Shown: one piece after another, positions 8,497 to 17,066 of the stretch
Layout: every line of letters starts with the position of its first letter
Position numbering within the stretch: the first letter of the stretch is position 1
DNA from: Streptomyces sp. HUAS ZL42
Lineage (GTDB): Bacteria > Actinomycetota > Actinomycetes > Streptomycetales > Streptomycetaceae
NCBI RefSeq assembly: GCF_040782645.1
Contig: NZ_CP160403.1
Location: 6,793,001 to 6,857,000 of the forward strand
DNA length: 64,000 nt
Direction of reading: 5' to 3'
The notes under the pieces: model-generated
What the model was told of the DNA's origin: nothing
Seen by the model: only the letters and a program-made list of their open reading frames with translations
Databases searched by the model: none
Translations under genes and position numbers: made by a program

Positions 8497-8955
8497 ATGG
8501 CGATCCAGGTCGGCGACAAGGCCCCCGACTTCGAGCTCAAGGACAACCACGGCGCGACCGTGAAGCTCTCCGACTTCCGCGGTGAGAAGAACGTGGTACT
8601 GCTCTTCTACCCGTTCGCCTTCACCGGCGTGTGCACCGGCGAGCTGTGCGAGGTCCGCGACAACCTGCCGAAGTTCTCGGACCGCGACACCCAGGTGCTC
8701 GCCGTCTCCAACGACTCCATCCACACCCTGCGTGTCTTCGCCGAGCAGGAGGGCCTGGAGTACCCGCTGCTGAGCGACTTCTGGCCGCACGGCGAGGTCT
8801 CGCGCGCGTACGGCGTCTTCGCCGAGGACAAGGGCTGCGCGGTGCGCGGCACCTTCGTCATCGACAAGGAGGGCGTCGTGCGGTGGACCGTCGTCAACGC
8901 GCTGCCGGACGCCCGTGACCTGAACGAGTACGTCAAGGCGCTCGACACCCTCTGA
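8497..8955 (+). CDS. ahpE: Peroxiredoxin AhpE
   Basis: 152 residues, a compact thioredoxin-fold peroxiredoxin that reduces hydroperoxides and peroxynitrite in the cytoplasm. The peroxidatic cysteine is C46 in the motif [13 protein letters not shown] (the P-x3-T-x2-C signature). A second cysteine, C51, sits five residues later, where the one-cysteine mycobacterial AhpE has another residue, so the recycling mechanism may differ. The conserved arginine and tryptophan-containing helix ([18 protein letters not shown]) is present. The ATG at 8497 follows a weak purine-rich stretch (AAAGGGAAG). A strong terminator separates it from the DUF3052 gene, so it probably has its own promoter. Confidence 0.92.
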   Translation: MAIQVGDKAPDFELKDNHGATVKLSDFRGEKNVVLLFYPFAFTGVCTGELCEVRDNLPKFSDRDTQVLAVSNDSIHTLRVFAEQEGLEYPLLSDFWPHGEVSRAYGVFAEDKGCAVRGTFVIDKEGVVRWTVVNALPDARDLNEYVKALDTL

Positions 8956-9068
8956 TTGTTCGGTCGCAGGGCCTGCGACGGTCGGGAACCCGTCACTAGG
9001 ATCGACTCGTTGATCCGATATCAAACGCATGGCGGGGCTCCCCGCCCCTGGACACCAATGGAGGACTC

Positions 9069-9644
9069 GTGGGAGTCAGCCTCAGCAAGGGCGGCAACGT
9101 ATCGCTGACCAAGGAGGCCCCTGGCCTGACCGCGGTCATCGTCGGTCTGGGGTGGGACGTCCGCACCACGACCGGCACCGACTTCGACCTTGACGCGAGC
9201 GCACTGCTGCTGAACAACTCGGGAAAGGTCGGCAGCGACCAGAACTTCGTCTTCTTCAACAACCTCAAGAGCCCGGACGGCTCGGTGGAGCACACCGGTG
9301 ACAACCTCACCGGTGAGGGCGAGGGCGACGACGAGCAGATCAAGGTCAACCTCGCTGGCGTCCCGGCCGACATCGAGAAGATCGTCTTCCCGGTGTCGAT
9401 CTACGACGCCGAGAACCGCCAGCAGTCCTTCGGCCAGGTGCGCAACGCGTTCATCCGCGTCGTCAACCAGGCCGGCGGAACGGAAATCGCTCGGTACGAC
9501 CTGAGCGAGGACGCGTCCACCGAGACCGCGATGGTCTTCGGCGAGCTGTACCGGCACGGCGCGGAGTGGAAGTTCCGGGCCATCGGCCAGGGGTACGCCT
9601 CGGGTCTGCGCGGTATCGCGCAGGACTTCGGCGTCAACGTCTGA
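9069..9644 (+). CDS. terD: TerD-family calcium-binding stress protein (first copy)
   Basis: 191 residues, standard TerD length. It carries the family motifs [12 protein letters not shown] at the start, [12 protein letters not shown] (acidic Ca2+ ligand loop), [19 protein letters not shown] and the second acidic loop [10 protein letters not shown], then [22 protein letters not shown] and the ending [10 protein letters not shown]. TerD proteins bind Ca2+ and belong to the tellurite, phage and general stress response. In Streptomyces they affect growth and development, but the molecular role is not settled. GTG start with GGAGG upstream. The next gene is a close paralogue, most likely from tandem duplication, but a 14-base-arm hairpin lies between them. 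Confidence 0.95.
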   Translation: MGVSLSKGGNVSLTKEAPGLTAVIVGLGWDVRTTTGTDFDLDASALLLNNSGKVGSDQNFVFFNNLKSPDGSVEHTGDNLTGEGEGDDEQIKVNLAGVPADIEKIVFPVSIYDAENRQQSFGQVRNAFIRVVNQAGGTEIARYDLSEDASTETAMVFGELYRHGAEWKFRAIGQGYASGLRGIAQDFGVNV

Positions 9645-9667
9645 GCCGGCCGGCCGACGGGCTCACC

Positions 9668-9702
9668 GTCCGGCGCCGCACCGTTTACGTGCGGCGCCGG
9701 AC
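9668..9702 (+). terminator. Very stable hairpin between the two terD genes
   Basis: GTCCGGCGCCGCAC (9668-9681) and GTGCGGCGCCGGAC (9689-9702) are perfect 14-base arms with a 7-base loop. It lies 24 bases after the first terD stop and 46 before the second start, so it is a terminator or attenuator that uncouples the two copies. Confidence 0.8.
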
Positions 9703-9747
9703 GCGCAGGACAACCAAAAAGGCATCACCCGGGGAGGGACCAGCATC

Positions 9748-10323
9748 ATGGGCGTCACGCTCGCCAAGGGGGGCAATGTCTCCCTGTCCAAGGCCGCACC
9801 GAACCTCACTCAGGTGATGATCGGGCTCGGCTGGGACGCGCGCTCCACCACCGGAGCCCCCTTCGACCTGGACGCCAGCGCGCTGCTGTGCAACAGCGGG
9901 CGGGTGCTGGGGGACGAGTGGTTCGTCTTCTACAACCAGCTCAAGAGCCCGGACGGCTCGGTGGAGCACACAGGCGACAACCTCACCGGTGAGGGCGACG
10001 GCGACGACGAGTCGATTCTGGTCGACCTGTCCAAGGTGCCGGCCCACTGCGACAAGATCGTCTTCCCGGTCTCCATCCACATGGCCGACGAACGGGGCCA
10101 GACCTTCGGTCAGGTCAGCAACGCGTTCATCCGGGTGGTCAACCAGGCCGACGGCCAGGAGCTGGCGCGCTACGACCTCAGCGAGGACGCCTCCACCGAA
10201 ACCGCGATGATTTTCGGCGAGGTCTACCGGTACCAGGGCGAATGGAAGTTCCGGGCGGTGGGACAGGGGTACGCGTCGGGGCTGCGGGGCATCGCTCTAG
10301 ACTTTGGGGTCAACGTTTCGTAA
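9748..10323 (+). CDS. terD: TerD-family calcium-binding stress protein (second copy)
   Basis: 191 residues and strongly similar along its whole length to the protein at 9069. It shares [19 protein letters not shown], the acidic loop [58 protein letters not shown] and [13 protein letters not shown]. Main differences are two extra cysteines or histidines around CNSGR and AHCDK and a changed middle loop, so the copies may differ in metal binding. ATG start with GGGGAGGGA upstream. It stands before the TerC-like membrane gene with a repeat hairpin in the 76-base gap. Role as for the first copy: Ter stress response, cytoplasmic, probably at the membrane with TerC. Confidence 0.95.
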   Translation: MGVTLAKGGNVSLSKAAPNLTQVMIGLGWDARSTTGAPFDLDASALLCNSGRVLGDEWFVFYNQLKSPDGSVEHTGDNLTGEGDGDDESILVDLSKVPAHCDKIVFPVSIHMADERGQTFGQVSNAFIRVVNQADGQELARYDLSEDASTETAMIFGEVYRYQGEWKFRAVGQGYASGLRGIALDFGVNVS

Positions 10324-10339
10324 AGCCGAGTACGGCGCG

Positions 10340-10379
10340 GGGGAGACCCTCCCCCAGACTTCGTCTGGGAGGCGCCCCC
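10340..10379. repeat. Hairpin repeat between terD and the TerC-like gene
   Basis: A core CCCAGAC-TTC-GTCTGGG with flanking CCT/AGG and C/G runs makes an imperfect hairpin filling the 76-base gap. It is of the same general design as the element at 4777-4814. It ends about 20 bases before the GTG of the next gene, where no clear ribosome-binding site is visible. Confidence 0.6.
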
Positions 10380-10399
10380 AACACACGATTGGGTAGCCA

Positions 10400-11548
10400 G
10401 TGCTTCTGAAAACCTTCGGCTGGTCGTTCGCGATTACCGCGCTCGGCTTGGTCGCTGCGGTCTTCTACGGGGGGTGGGAAGCCTTCGGCATCGTGGCGAT
10501 CCTCTCCATCCTCGAGATCTCGCTGTCGTTCGACAACGCGGTGGTCAACGCCGGAATCCTGAAGAAGATGAATGCCTTCTGGCAGAAGATCTTCCTCACC
10601 ATCGGCGTGCTCATCGCGGTCTTCGGCATGCGGCTGGTCTTCCCCGTCGTGATCGTCGCCGTCAGCGCCAAGATGGGCCCCATCGAGGCCGTCGACCTCG
10701 CGCTCAACAACAAGGACCGCTACCAGGAACTCGTGACCGACGCCCACCCGTCGATCGCCGCGTTCGGTGGCATGTTCCTGCTGATGATCTTCCTCGACTT
10801 CATCTTCGAGGACCGGGACATCCAGTGGCTGCGCTGGATCGAGCGCCCGCTGGCCAAGCTGGGCAAGGTCGACATGCTGTCGGTCTGCATCGCCCTCGTC
10901 GTCCTGCTGATCACCTCCTTCACCTTCGCGACCCACGCCCACCAGCACGGCGGCGCGCACGTCGACAAGGCGCAGACGGTCCTGATCTCCGGAATCGCGG
11001 GCCTGATCACCTACATGGTCGTCGGCGGACTCTCCGGCTACTTCGAGGACAAACTCGAGGAAGAGGAGGAGCGCGAGCACGAGGCGGAGGAGGCAGCCGC
11101 CCGCTCCGGAAAGCCACGCTCGGCGATCCTCCTGGCCGGCAAGGCCGCCTTCTTCATGTTCCTCTACCTCGAGGTCCTCGACGCGTCCTTCTCCTTCGAC
11201 GGCGTGATCGGCGCCTTCGCCATCACCAACGACATCGTGCTGATGGCGCTGGGTCTGGGCATCGGCGCGATGTACGTCCGGTCGCTGACCGTGTACCTCG
11301 TGCGCCAGGGCACCCTCGACGACTACGTCTACCTGGAGCACGGCGCCCACTACGCGATCGGTGCGCTGGCCGTGATCCTGATGGTCACCATCCAGTACGA
11401 GATCAACGAGGTGATCACCGGCCTCGTCGGCGTCGTGCTGATCGCCTGGTCCTTCTGGTCCTCCGTGCGCCGCAACCGCGCGCTGGCAGCGGCAGAGGGA
11501 AAAGCTGAGGACTCGGACGAAAAGGCTGAAGTCTCGTCCGGGGTGTGA
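10400..11548 (+). CDS. TerC-like integral membrane protein (DUF475)
   Basis: 382 residues with about nine hydrophobic spans. Two internal-repeat motifs of the TerC superfamily carry conserved aspartates in the membrane: SLSFDNAVVNAG (residues 41-52) and DASFSFDGVIGAFAI (about 260-275). A charged cytoplasmic stretch (about 213-233, rich in EEEEREHEAEEAA) and an acidic tail may interact with TerD proteins. TerC-type proteins are thought to move or sense metal ions, with Mn2+ export shown for some members, and to anchor Ter complexes at the membrane. The GTG at 10400 lacks a good Shine-Dalgarno, and the repeat hairpin just upstream could affect translation. A strong terminator at 11576-11615 follows. 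Confidence 0.88.
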   Translation: MLLKTFGWSFAITALGLVAAVFYGGWEAFGIVAILSILEISLSFDNAVVNAGILKKMNAFWQKIFLTIGVLIAVFGMRLVFPVVIVAVSAKMGPIEAVDLALNNKDRYQELVTDAHPSIAAFGGMFLLMIFLDFIFEDRDIQWLRWIERPLAKLGKVDMLSVCIALVVLLITSFTFATHAHQHGGAHVDKAQTVLISGIAGLITYMVVGGLSGYFEDKLEEEEEREHEAEEAAARSGKPRSAILLAGKAAFFMFLYLEVLDASFSFDGVIGAFAITNDIVLMALGLGIGAMYVRSLTVYLVRQGTLDDYVYLEHGAHYAIGALAVILMVTIQYEINEVITGLVGVVLIAWSFWSSVRRNRALAAAEGKAEDSDEKAEVSSGV

Positions 11549-11575
11549 TCACCTTCTGAGTGAGGAACGCTCTGT

Positions 11576-11615
11576 GCGGGGCGGCCGTCGAGGACGTGTC
11601 CTCGGGCCGCCCCGC
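11576..11615 (+). terminator. Terminator after the TerC-like gene
   Basis: GCGGGGCGGCC (11576-11586) pairs with GGCCGCCCCGC (11605-11615), and GAGGAC / GTCCTC (11590-11595, 11598-11603) closes the top of the stem after a small internal loop. Confidence 0.75.
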
Positions 11616-11645
11616 CGGTCTTTCGAGTGAACGTGGGGGGCGGGA

Positions 11646-12380
11646 ATGGGCTTCTTCGACGGCTGGCGCGGACGCACGGCCGACTTCGACTCCGGCAGTG
11701 CGGCGACCAACGCCATCGAGCTGACCAAACGGCACCACCAGGTCTCGCTCACCAAACAGGACGCGGCCAACGGTCATCTCCGCATCAACCTGAACTGGCG
11801 GATGCGAACCTCCGACATCGGCGGCTCCCAGCGGGAGAGCCTGCTGCGGCACCCCTTCAAGGCACTCCGGCCGCCGGAGGTCATAGGGCACAGCCAGAGC
11901 ATGGTCAACGTGGACCTCGACCTGGGGTGCCTGTACGAGCTGCAGGACGGCACCAAGGGGGTCGTCCAGCCGCTCGGAAGCTACTTCGGCGACGTGAACG
12001 CACCGCCGTACGTGAAGCTCAGCGGCGACGACCGGTTCGGTTCGGCGTCCGGTGAGACGATCTACGTCAACCTCGACCACCGGGACGAGATCAAGCGGCT
12101 GCTGGTCTTCGTGTACATCTACGACCAGACGCCCGCGTTCGACCGTACGCACGCGATCGTGACGCTGTATCCGAGCAACGGGCCGCGGATCGAGATAGGC
12201 CTGGACGAACGGCATCCGCAGGCGCGTTCCTGCGCGGTGGTGATGATCGAGAACGTGAAGGGGGAGATCGTCGTCCGGCGTGAGGTGAAGTTCGTGTACG
12301 GGTTCCAGGCGGAGCTGGACCGGCTGTACGGGTGGGGGCTGCAGTGGGGGCGGGGCTACAAGACGAAGGTGGAGCGTTAA
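11646..12380 (+). CDS. TerA-like tellurium-resistance protein
   Basis: 244 residues. The N-terminal GWRGRTADFDSGSAATNAIEL and the helix ELTKRHHQVSLTK precede a TerD-related beta-sandwich with VNVDLDLGCLYELQDGTKG (acidic metal loop), VQPLGSYFGD and PPYVKLSGDDRFG, and then the second half RLLVFVYIYDQTPAFDRTHAIV. DLDLGCL.EL.DG.KG is a feature I associate with TerA and related proteins, which are divergent TerD-superfamily members. It probably joins the TerD/TerC complex as an additional Ca2+-binding subunit; that is inferred from family and position. ATG start with a purine-rich GGGGCGGGA. It converges with the TerD-tail gene across 56 bases of CGAGCCC-type repeat. Confidence 0.82.
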   Translation: MGFFDGWRGRTADFDSGSAATNAIELTKRHHQVSLTKQDAANGHLRINLNWRMRTSDIGGSQRESLLRHPFKALRPPEVIGHSQSMVNVDLDLGCLYELQDGTKGVVQPLGSYFGDVNAPPYVKLSGDDRFGSASGETIYVNLDHRDEIKRLLVFVYIYDQTPAFDRTHAIVTLYPSNGPRIEIGLDERHPQARSCAVVMIENVKGEIVVRREVKFVYGFQAELDRLYGWGLQWGRGYKTKVER

Positions 12381-12384
12381 GCCA

Positions 12385-12429
12385 CGAGTCCCGAGCCCCG
12401 AGTCCCGAGCCCCGAGAGCCCCGAGCCCG
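12385..12429. repeat. Short tandem GAGTCCC/GAGCCCC repeat
   Basis: GAGTCCCGAGCCCC occurs twice in a row, followed by further GAGCCCC units, between the convergent TerA-like and tailed TerD genes. It looks like slippage-type repetition. No stem typical of a terminator is evident. Confidence 0.6.
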
Positions 12430-12436
12430 CCGGCCC

Positions 12437-13219
12437 CTACGGCCGGATGAACTGAGGCCCCTGAGGAGGCAACCGGAAGTCTGGGTCCGCCACCGCCGTC
12501 ACCGGCGGTGGGTAGCCGTACCCCGACGGTGCGCCCGTCGCGACCGGCGCCGTCTGCGGATAGCCGTACGCCGGCTGTGTCGTGGCCGGCTGCGGGTAGC
12601 CGTACGCGGGCTGGGTCGGGACGCCCGTCGGCTGTTCCGGGGGCAGGGGCTGGGAGATCTCGGGCTGGGCCGCCTCCGACTCGTCGACCGAGATGCCGAA
12701 GTCCGTGGCCAGGCCCTTCAGACCGTTGGAGTAGCCCTCGCCGAGGGCGCGGAACTTCCAGCCCTCGCCGCGGCGGTACAGCTCGCCGCAGATCAGGGCC
12801 GTCTCCTGGCCCGTCTCCGGCTTGATGTCGAAGTACGCCAGCGGCTCGCCGTCGGCGATCGTCGCGTCGTACAGCAGGATGCGCAGGTCCCGTACGCGGT
12901 CGAAGGTGACGCCGTCCGCCGAAGCGACGAGGAGGATCTGACCGACTCCGCCCTCGACACCGGCCAGATCCGTCTGGACGGTGTCGGTGAGGCCGTCGGC
13001 GATCCGCTTCTTGCCGAGCCGCCAGACCTTCCCGGAGGGGTGCCGGGGCTGGTTGTAGAAGACGAAGTCCTCGTCGGAGCGCACACGTCCGTCGGGGCCG
13101 AGGAGCAGCGCCGAGGCGTCGACGTCCGGGATCCCCTGCCCGGGCGTCCAGCGCAGCACGGCGCGCACCGTCGTGGCTTCGAGCGGTACGTTCGACCCCT
13201 TCAGCATCGCGTGCGTCAT
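12437..13219 (-). CDS. TerD-domain protein with Tyr/Pro/Gln-rich C-terminal tail
   Basis: 260 residues. Residues 1-175 form a TerD domain with LKGSNVPL, the acidic loop [57 protein letters not shown] and [10 protein letters not shown]. The tail, about 176-260, is low complexity: [20 protein letters not shown] and further YGYP units, ending [13 protein letters not shown]. Such tails tend to be disordered and may mediate self-association or membrane recruitment; that is inference. Start ATG at 13219, with another in-frame ATG four codons later; AGGGCAGGA precedes the first. It is transcribed opposite to the rest of the Ter island, facing the TerA-like gene and back-to-back with the aldolase gene. 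Confidence 0.88.
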   Translation of the reverse strand: MTHAMLKGSNVPLEATTVRAVLRWTPGQGIPDVDASALLLGPDGRVRSDEDFVFYNQPRHPSGKVWRLGKKRIADGLTDTVQTDLAGVEGGVGQILLVASADGVTFDRVRDLRILLYDATIADGEPLAYFDIKPETGQETALICGELYRRGEGWKFRALGEGYSNGLKGLATDFGISVDESEAAQPEISQPLPPEQPTGVPTQPAYGYPQPATTQPAYGYPQTAPVATGAPSGYGYPPPVTAVADPDFRLPPQGPQFIRP

Positions 13220-13419
13220 GCGGTCATCCTGCCCTCTCGGTCCTGATCACGACAACGCGGGGGGTACGACGGCCGACACTGGTGTGCTTGGCTTGCGTTA
13301 CCTGAAATTCATGCCCGGTGGGAACCCCTGACATGGATCCCTACGTACTATTACCGGCCACCTATAGGCACTTTTCACCGGCCACTTCAGAGGCAGTTCC
13401 GTCACCACGGGGGAGTTCT

Positions 13420-14586
13420 ATGCGTCATTTCGGGCACATCGCCCCTGAGGTGCGGCAGCGCCTCTTCCACCGGGAGCCGTGCGAGTTCGGCACGGACTCC
13501 CCGGCCAGGCTGCTCTCCGCGGCCCTGGGCGCCACGCTGTACAGTCCGGCCACCCGGCCGCGGCTCGCGGACGACATCGTCAAGCGGTCCGGGCACGGCG
13601 TGGTCTCGATGGTGCTGTGCCTGGAGGACTCGATCGGCGACGAGGACGTAACGGAGGGCGAGGAGAACCTCGTACGCCAGTTCGCGGACCTCGCCGGACG
13701 GCCGGGGGCCGAACTTCCGCTGCTCTTCATCCGGGTGCGTACGCCCGAGCAGATACCCGATCTCGTACGGCGGCTGGGCCCGGCCGCGCGGCTGCTGTCC
13801 GGGTTCGTGATGCCGAAGTTCACGGAGGAGCGGGGCATCCCCTTTCTGGAGGCGCTCGCCACGGCGGAGGCCGAGAGCGGTCGCCGTCTGTTCGCCATGC
13901 CCGTCCTCGAGTCGCCCGAGCTGCTGTACCGGGAGTCGCGGGTGGAGACGCTCGAGGGCATCTCCCGCGCGGTCGGCAAGTACCGCGAGCGGGTGCTGGC
14001 GCTGCGACTCGGCGTGACCGACTTCTGCTCCTCGTACGGGCTGCGCCGAGCCCCTGACATGACCGCGTACGACGTCCAGATCGTCGCCTCCGTGATCGCC
14101 GACGTGGTGAACATGCTGGGCCGCGCCGACGGCACCGGGTTCACGGTGACCGGGCCGGTGTGGGAGTACTTCCGGGTCCAGGAGCGCATGTTCAAGCCGC
14201 AGCTGCGCCGCAGCCCCTTCCTGGAGGGGCAGGCCGAGGAACTGCGCGAGGCCCTCATCGAGCACGCCATGGACGGGCTGCTGCGCGAGATCGCCCTCGA
14301 CCAGGCCAACGGGCTGCTGGGCAAGACCTGCATCCACCCCTCACACGTACTGCCCGTGCACGCTCTGTCAGTGGTCAGTCACGAAGAGTTCAGCGACGCC
14401 CAGGACATCCTGCGGCCGGAACGGTGCGGTGGGGGTGTACTCAGGTCGGCATATACGAACAAAATGAACGAAGTGAAGCCGCACCGTGCGTGGGCCGAGC
14501 GGACCATGCTGCGTGCCGAGGTCTTCGGCGTGGCGAACGAGGACATCGGCTTCGTGGAACTCCTCGCCGCCGGAATTCCGACCTGA
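13420..14586 (+). CDS. HpcH/HpaI (citrate-lyase-beta-like) aldolase of the Ter metabolite operon
   Basis: 388 residues from the ATG at 13420, which has GGGGGAG just upstream; the open frame begins earlier at 13318 without a better site. It is a TIM-barrel C-C lyase of the HpcH/HpaI and citrate-lyase-beta superfamily: VSMVLCLEDSIGDEDV supplies the acidic metal ligands after the first strands, LLFIRVRTPEQIPDLV carries the conserved arginine, GFVMPKF a lysine, and RLFAMPVLESPEL another acidic position. GKTCIHPSHVLPVHAL is the end-of-barrel signature. Such aldolases are part of predicted Ter-associated biosynthetic operons. The substrate is unknown. The next gene starts 33 bases after the stop, so the three genes 13420-17878 look like one operon. 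Confidence 0.85.
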   Translation: MRHFGHIAPEVRQRLFHREPCEFGTDSPARLLSAALGATLYSPATRPRLADDIVKRSGHGVVSMVLCLEDSIGDEDVTEGEENLVRQFADLAGRPGAELPLLFIRVRTPEQIPDLVRRLGPAARLLSGFVMPKFTEERGIPFLEALATAEAESGRRLFAMPVLESPELLYRESRVETLEGISRAVGKYRERVLALRLGVTDFCSSYGLRRAPDMTAYDVQIVASVIADVVNMLGRADGTGFTVTGPVWEYFRVQERMFKPQLRRSPFLEGQAEELREALIEHAMDGLLREIALDQANGLLGKTCIHPSHVLPVHALSVVSHEEFSDAQDILRPERCGGGVLRSAYTNKMNEVKPHRAWAERTMLRAEVFGVANEDIGFVELLAAGIPT

Positions 14587-14618
14587 CCGGCCGAAACCGG
14601 CTTCTACACAAGGGACGC

Positions 14619-17066
14619 ATGAACAACGCAGTGAACAACGGGGTCTGGTCCGGGACCTGGGTCTCCGAACGGCTCGGGCTCGAACTCGTGGGCGACGACA
14701 AGCTGGTCGACCTGCTGGGGCTGGCTCTGCGCCGCAATCCCAGGCGGGCGCACCTGCTCGTGTCGAACGTGCTGGGCAAGCACGTGCCGCAGTCGCCCAC
14801 GGTCGTGTACGGCTACGGGTTCGCCCTCGGCCGGCGGGTGCGCGAGCTGCTCGGCGCCGAGGAGGCGGGCGCGGCGGTCGTCCTCGGCTACGCGGAGACC
14901 GCGACCGGCCTCGGTCACTCCGTCGCCGACGGCCTCGGTCTCGCGCCCTACCTGCACTCCACCCGCCGTCCGGTCTCCGGCGTCGCCCCGGCGGGCGGCT
15001 TCGAGGAGTCCCACTCGCACGCCACCTCGCATCTGCTGCTTCCGGAGGACCCGGCGCTGCTGGTCGGCGACGGCCCCCTGGTCCTGGTCGACGACGAGTT
15101 CTCGACGGGCAACACGGTCCTCAACACCATCCGTGAGCTGCACGAACGCTATCCGCGCAAGCGGTACGTGGTCGTCGCCCTGGTCGACATGCGCTCCGCG
15201 GCCGACGCCGGACGCCTCGCGGACTTCGCCCGGGAGATCGGCGCCCGCGTGGATCTCGTGGCGGCGGCGTCGGGGACGGTCGCACTGCCGGAGGGCGTGC
15301 TGGAGAAGGGGCAGGCGTTGGTGGCGCGGCACGAGTCGCCCACGGCGTCCGAGCAGCGGTCGTACGGCCGGATCGAGCGCGTCGAGTTGTGCTGGCCCGC
15401 CGGCCTGCCCGACGGCGGCCGGCACGGCTTCACGCCCCGGCACCGGATGCGTCTGGAGTCCGCCCTGCCCGCCATGGCCGCACGGCTCGCCGAGGCGCTG
15501 CCCGCCGATGCCGTGCGGGTACTCGTGCTCGGCTTCGAGGAGCTGATGTACGCGCCGCTGAGGCTGGCCCGCGAGCTGGAGCAGATCGTGTCCGCAGACG
15601 TGCGCTACTCCACCACCACCCGCTCACCCGTCCTCGCGGTCGACGACCCCGGCTACGCGATACGCAGCCGCCTGGTCTTCCCCGCCCACGACGACCCGGC
15701 CGACGGCCCCGGCGAGCGCTACGCCTACAACGTGGCGGGCAGCGGCTTCGACGCCGTGGTCGCCGTCGTCGACTCCGTCGCCGACACTCCCGAACTCCAC
15801 GCCCCCGACGGCCTGCTGACCCAGCTCGCCGCCCACACCCCGCACGTCGTCCTCGCGATCGTGCCGTCGTACGTCCCCGAGCCGCCGGCCGTCCCCGAAA
15901 GGCCCCACATGCTGCCCGAGCCCCTCCGTGGCCCCGCCTTCTCCTCGTACGCGCCCGAGGAGGTCGGCTGGCTGCTGCAGGACCTCTCGGACGTGACGCT
16001 GGAGGCGCCCACCGAGGAGCGCGAGGAGGCCATCCAGAGCGGCGGCGCGCACTACGCGGAGTCGCTGCCGGTGGAGTACCAGCCGAGCGAGGAGTACCAG
16101 GCGCTGTTCCATGCCGCGCTGGAGGAGTCGGCGGGGCGCCTGGCCCACGCGGTCGGCGTGGTCACGGAGACGGTGCTCGCCGAGCGGTCACCCCGGCCCG
16201 TGCTCGTCTCCCTCGCCCGCGCCGGCACGCCCGTGGGTGTTCTGATGCGCCGCTGGGCCCAGCACCGGCACGGTCTCGAACTGCCGCACTACGCGGTGTC
16301 GATCGTGCGCGGCCGCGGCATCGACGCCAACGCGCTGCGCTGGCTGGCAGCCCACCACGAGCCGTCCGACGTCGTCTTCGTCGACGGCTGGACCGGCAAG
16401 GGCGCCATCACCCGCGAACTCGCCGACGCGATCGAGGAGTTCGAGGCGTCGGACGGCGTCACCGGCTTCGACCCGGAGATCGCCGTGCTCGCCGACCCGG
16501 GCTCGTGCGTACGGACGTACGGCACCCGGGAGGACTTCCTGATCCCCTCGGCCTGCCTCAACTCGACGGTGTCGGGCCTGATTTCGCGGACGGTCCTGCG
16601 CGCGGACCTGGTCGGCCCGCACGACTTCCACGGCGCGAAGTTCTACCGCGAACTCGCCGGTACGGACGTGTCGACGGTCTTCCTCGACGCGGTCTCGGCG
16701 CGCTTCACGGAGGTCGCGGACTCGGTGGGCTCGGCCGTTAAGGAGCTGATGGCCGGTGACCGCACCCCGACCTGGGAGGGCTGGGCGGCGGTCGAGCGGA
16801 TCAGCGAGGAGTACGGCATCCACGACGTGAACCTCGTCAAGCCGGGCGTCGGCGAGACCACGCGCGTGCTGCTGCGCAGGGTCCCGTGGAAGATCCTGGC
16901 GCGGGCCGGGGCGGGCGCCGACCTCGACCACGTACGACTGCTCGCCGAACAGAGGGGGGTGCCCGTCGAGGAGGTGGGTGAACTGCCGTACACCTGCGTG
17001 GGGTTGATCCATCCCAGGTACACGCGGGGTGCGACGGGCGCCGACGGCAGGGCGGTGACGGTCTGA
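14619..17066 (+). CDS. Double phosphoribosyltransferase with TRSP and PELOTA-type domains (Ter nucleoside-metabolite enzyme)
   Basis: 815 residues. The first PRTase domain (about 10-230) has the PRPP-binding motif VLVDDEFSTGNT (155-166). Next is the domain named after the sequence TRSP, which is literally present at 334-337. A second PRTase of the StiP-like type (about 475-700) has PRPP motif VVFVDGWTGKGA (585-596). A C-terminal segment (about 735-805) ending GLIHPRYTRG resembles the PELOTA-like RNA-binding module. In related genomes these units are separate genes or partial fusions. They are predicted, with an aldolase and a HAD phosphatase, to build a ribosylated nucleoside-like compound in Ter stress response; this is a genomics prediction. 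Start ATG at 14619 after AAGGGA. The stop overlaps the next start (TGATG). Confidence 0.85.
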   Translation: MNNAVNNGVWSGTWVSERLGLELVGDDKLVDLLGLALRRNPRRAHLLVSNVLGKHVPQSPTVVYGYGFALGRRVRELLGAEEAGAAVVLGYAETATGLGHSVADGLGLAPYLHSTRRPVSGVAPAGGFEESHSHATSHLLLPEDPALLVGDGPLVLVDDEFSTGNTVLNTIRELHERYPRKRYVVVALVDMRSAADAGRLADFAREIGARVDLVAAASGTVALPEGVLEKGQALVARHESPTASEQRSYGRIERVELCWPAGLPDGGRHGFTPRHRMRLESALPAMAARLAEALPADAVRVLVLGFEELMYAPLRLARELEQIVSADVRYSTTTRSPVLAVDDPGYAIRSRLVFPAHDDPADGPGERYAYNVAGSGFDAVVAVVDSVADTPELHAPDGLLTQLAAHTPHVVLAIVPSYVPEPPAVPERPHMLPEPLRGPAFSSYAPEEVGWLLQDLSDVTLEAPTEEREEAIQSGGAHYAESLPVEYQPSEEYQALFHAALEESAGRLAHAVGVVTETVLAERSPRPVLVSLARAGTPVGVLMRRWAQHRHGLELPHYAVSIVRGRGIDANALRWLAAHHEPSDVVFVDGWTGKGAITRELADAIEEFEASDGVTGFDPEIAVLADPGSCVRTYGTREDFLIPSACLNSTVSGLISRTVLRADLVGPHDFHGAKFYRELAGTDVSTVFLDAVSARFTEVADSVGSAVKELMAGDRTPTWEGWAAVERISEEYGIHDVNLVKPGVGETTRVLLRRVPWKILARAGAGADLDHVRLLAEQRGVPVEEVGELPYTCVGLIHPRYTRGATGADGRAVTV

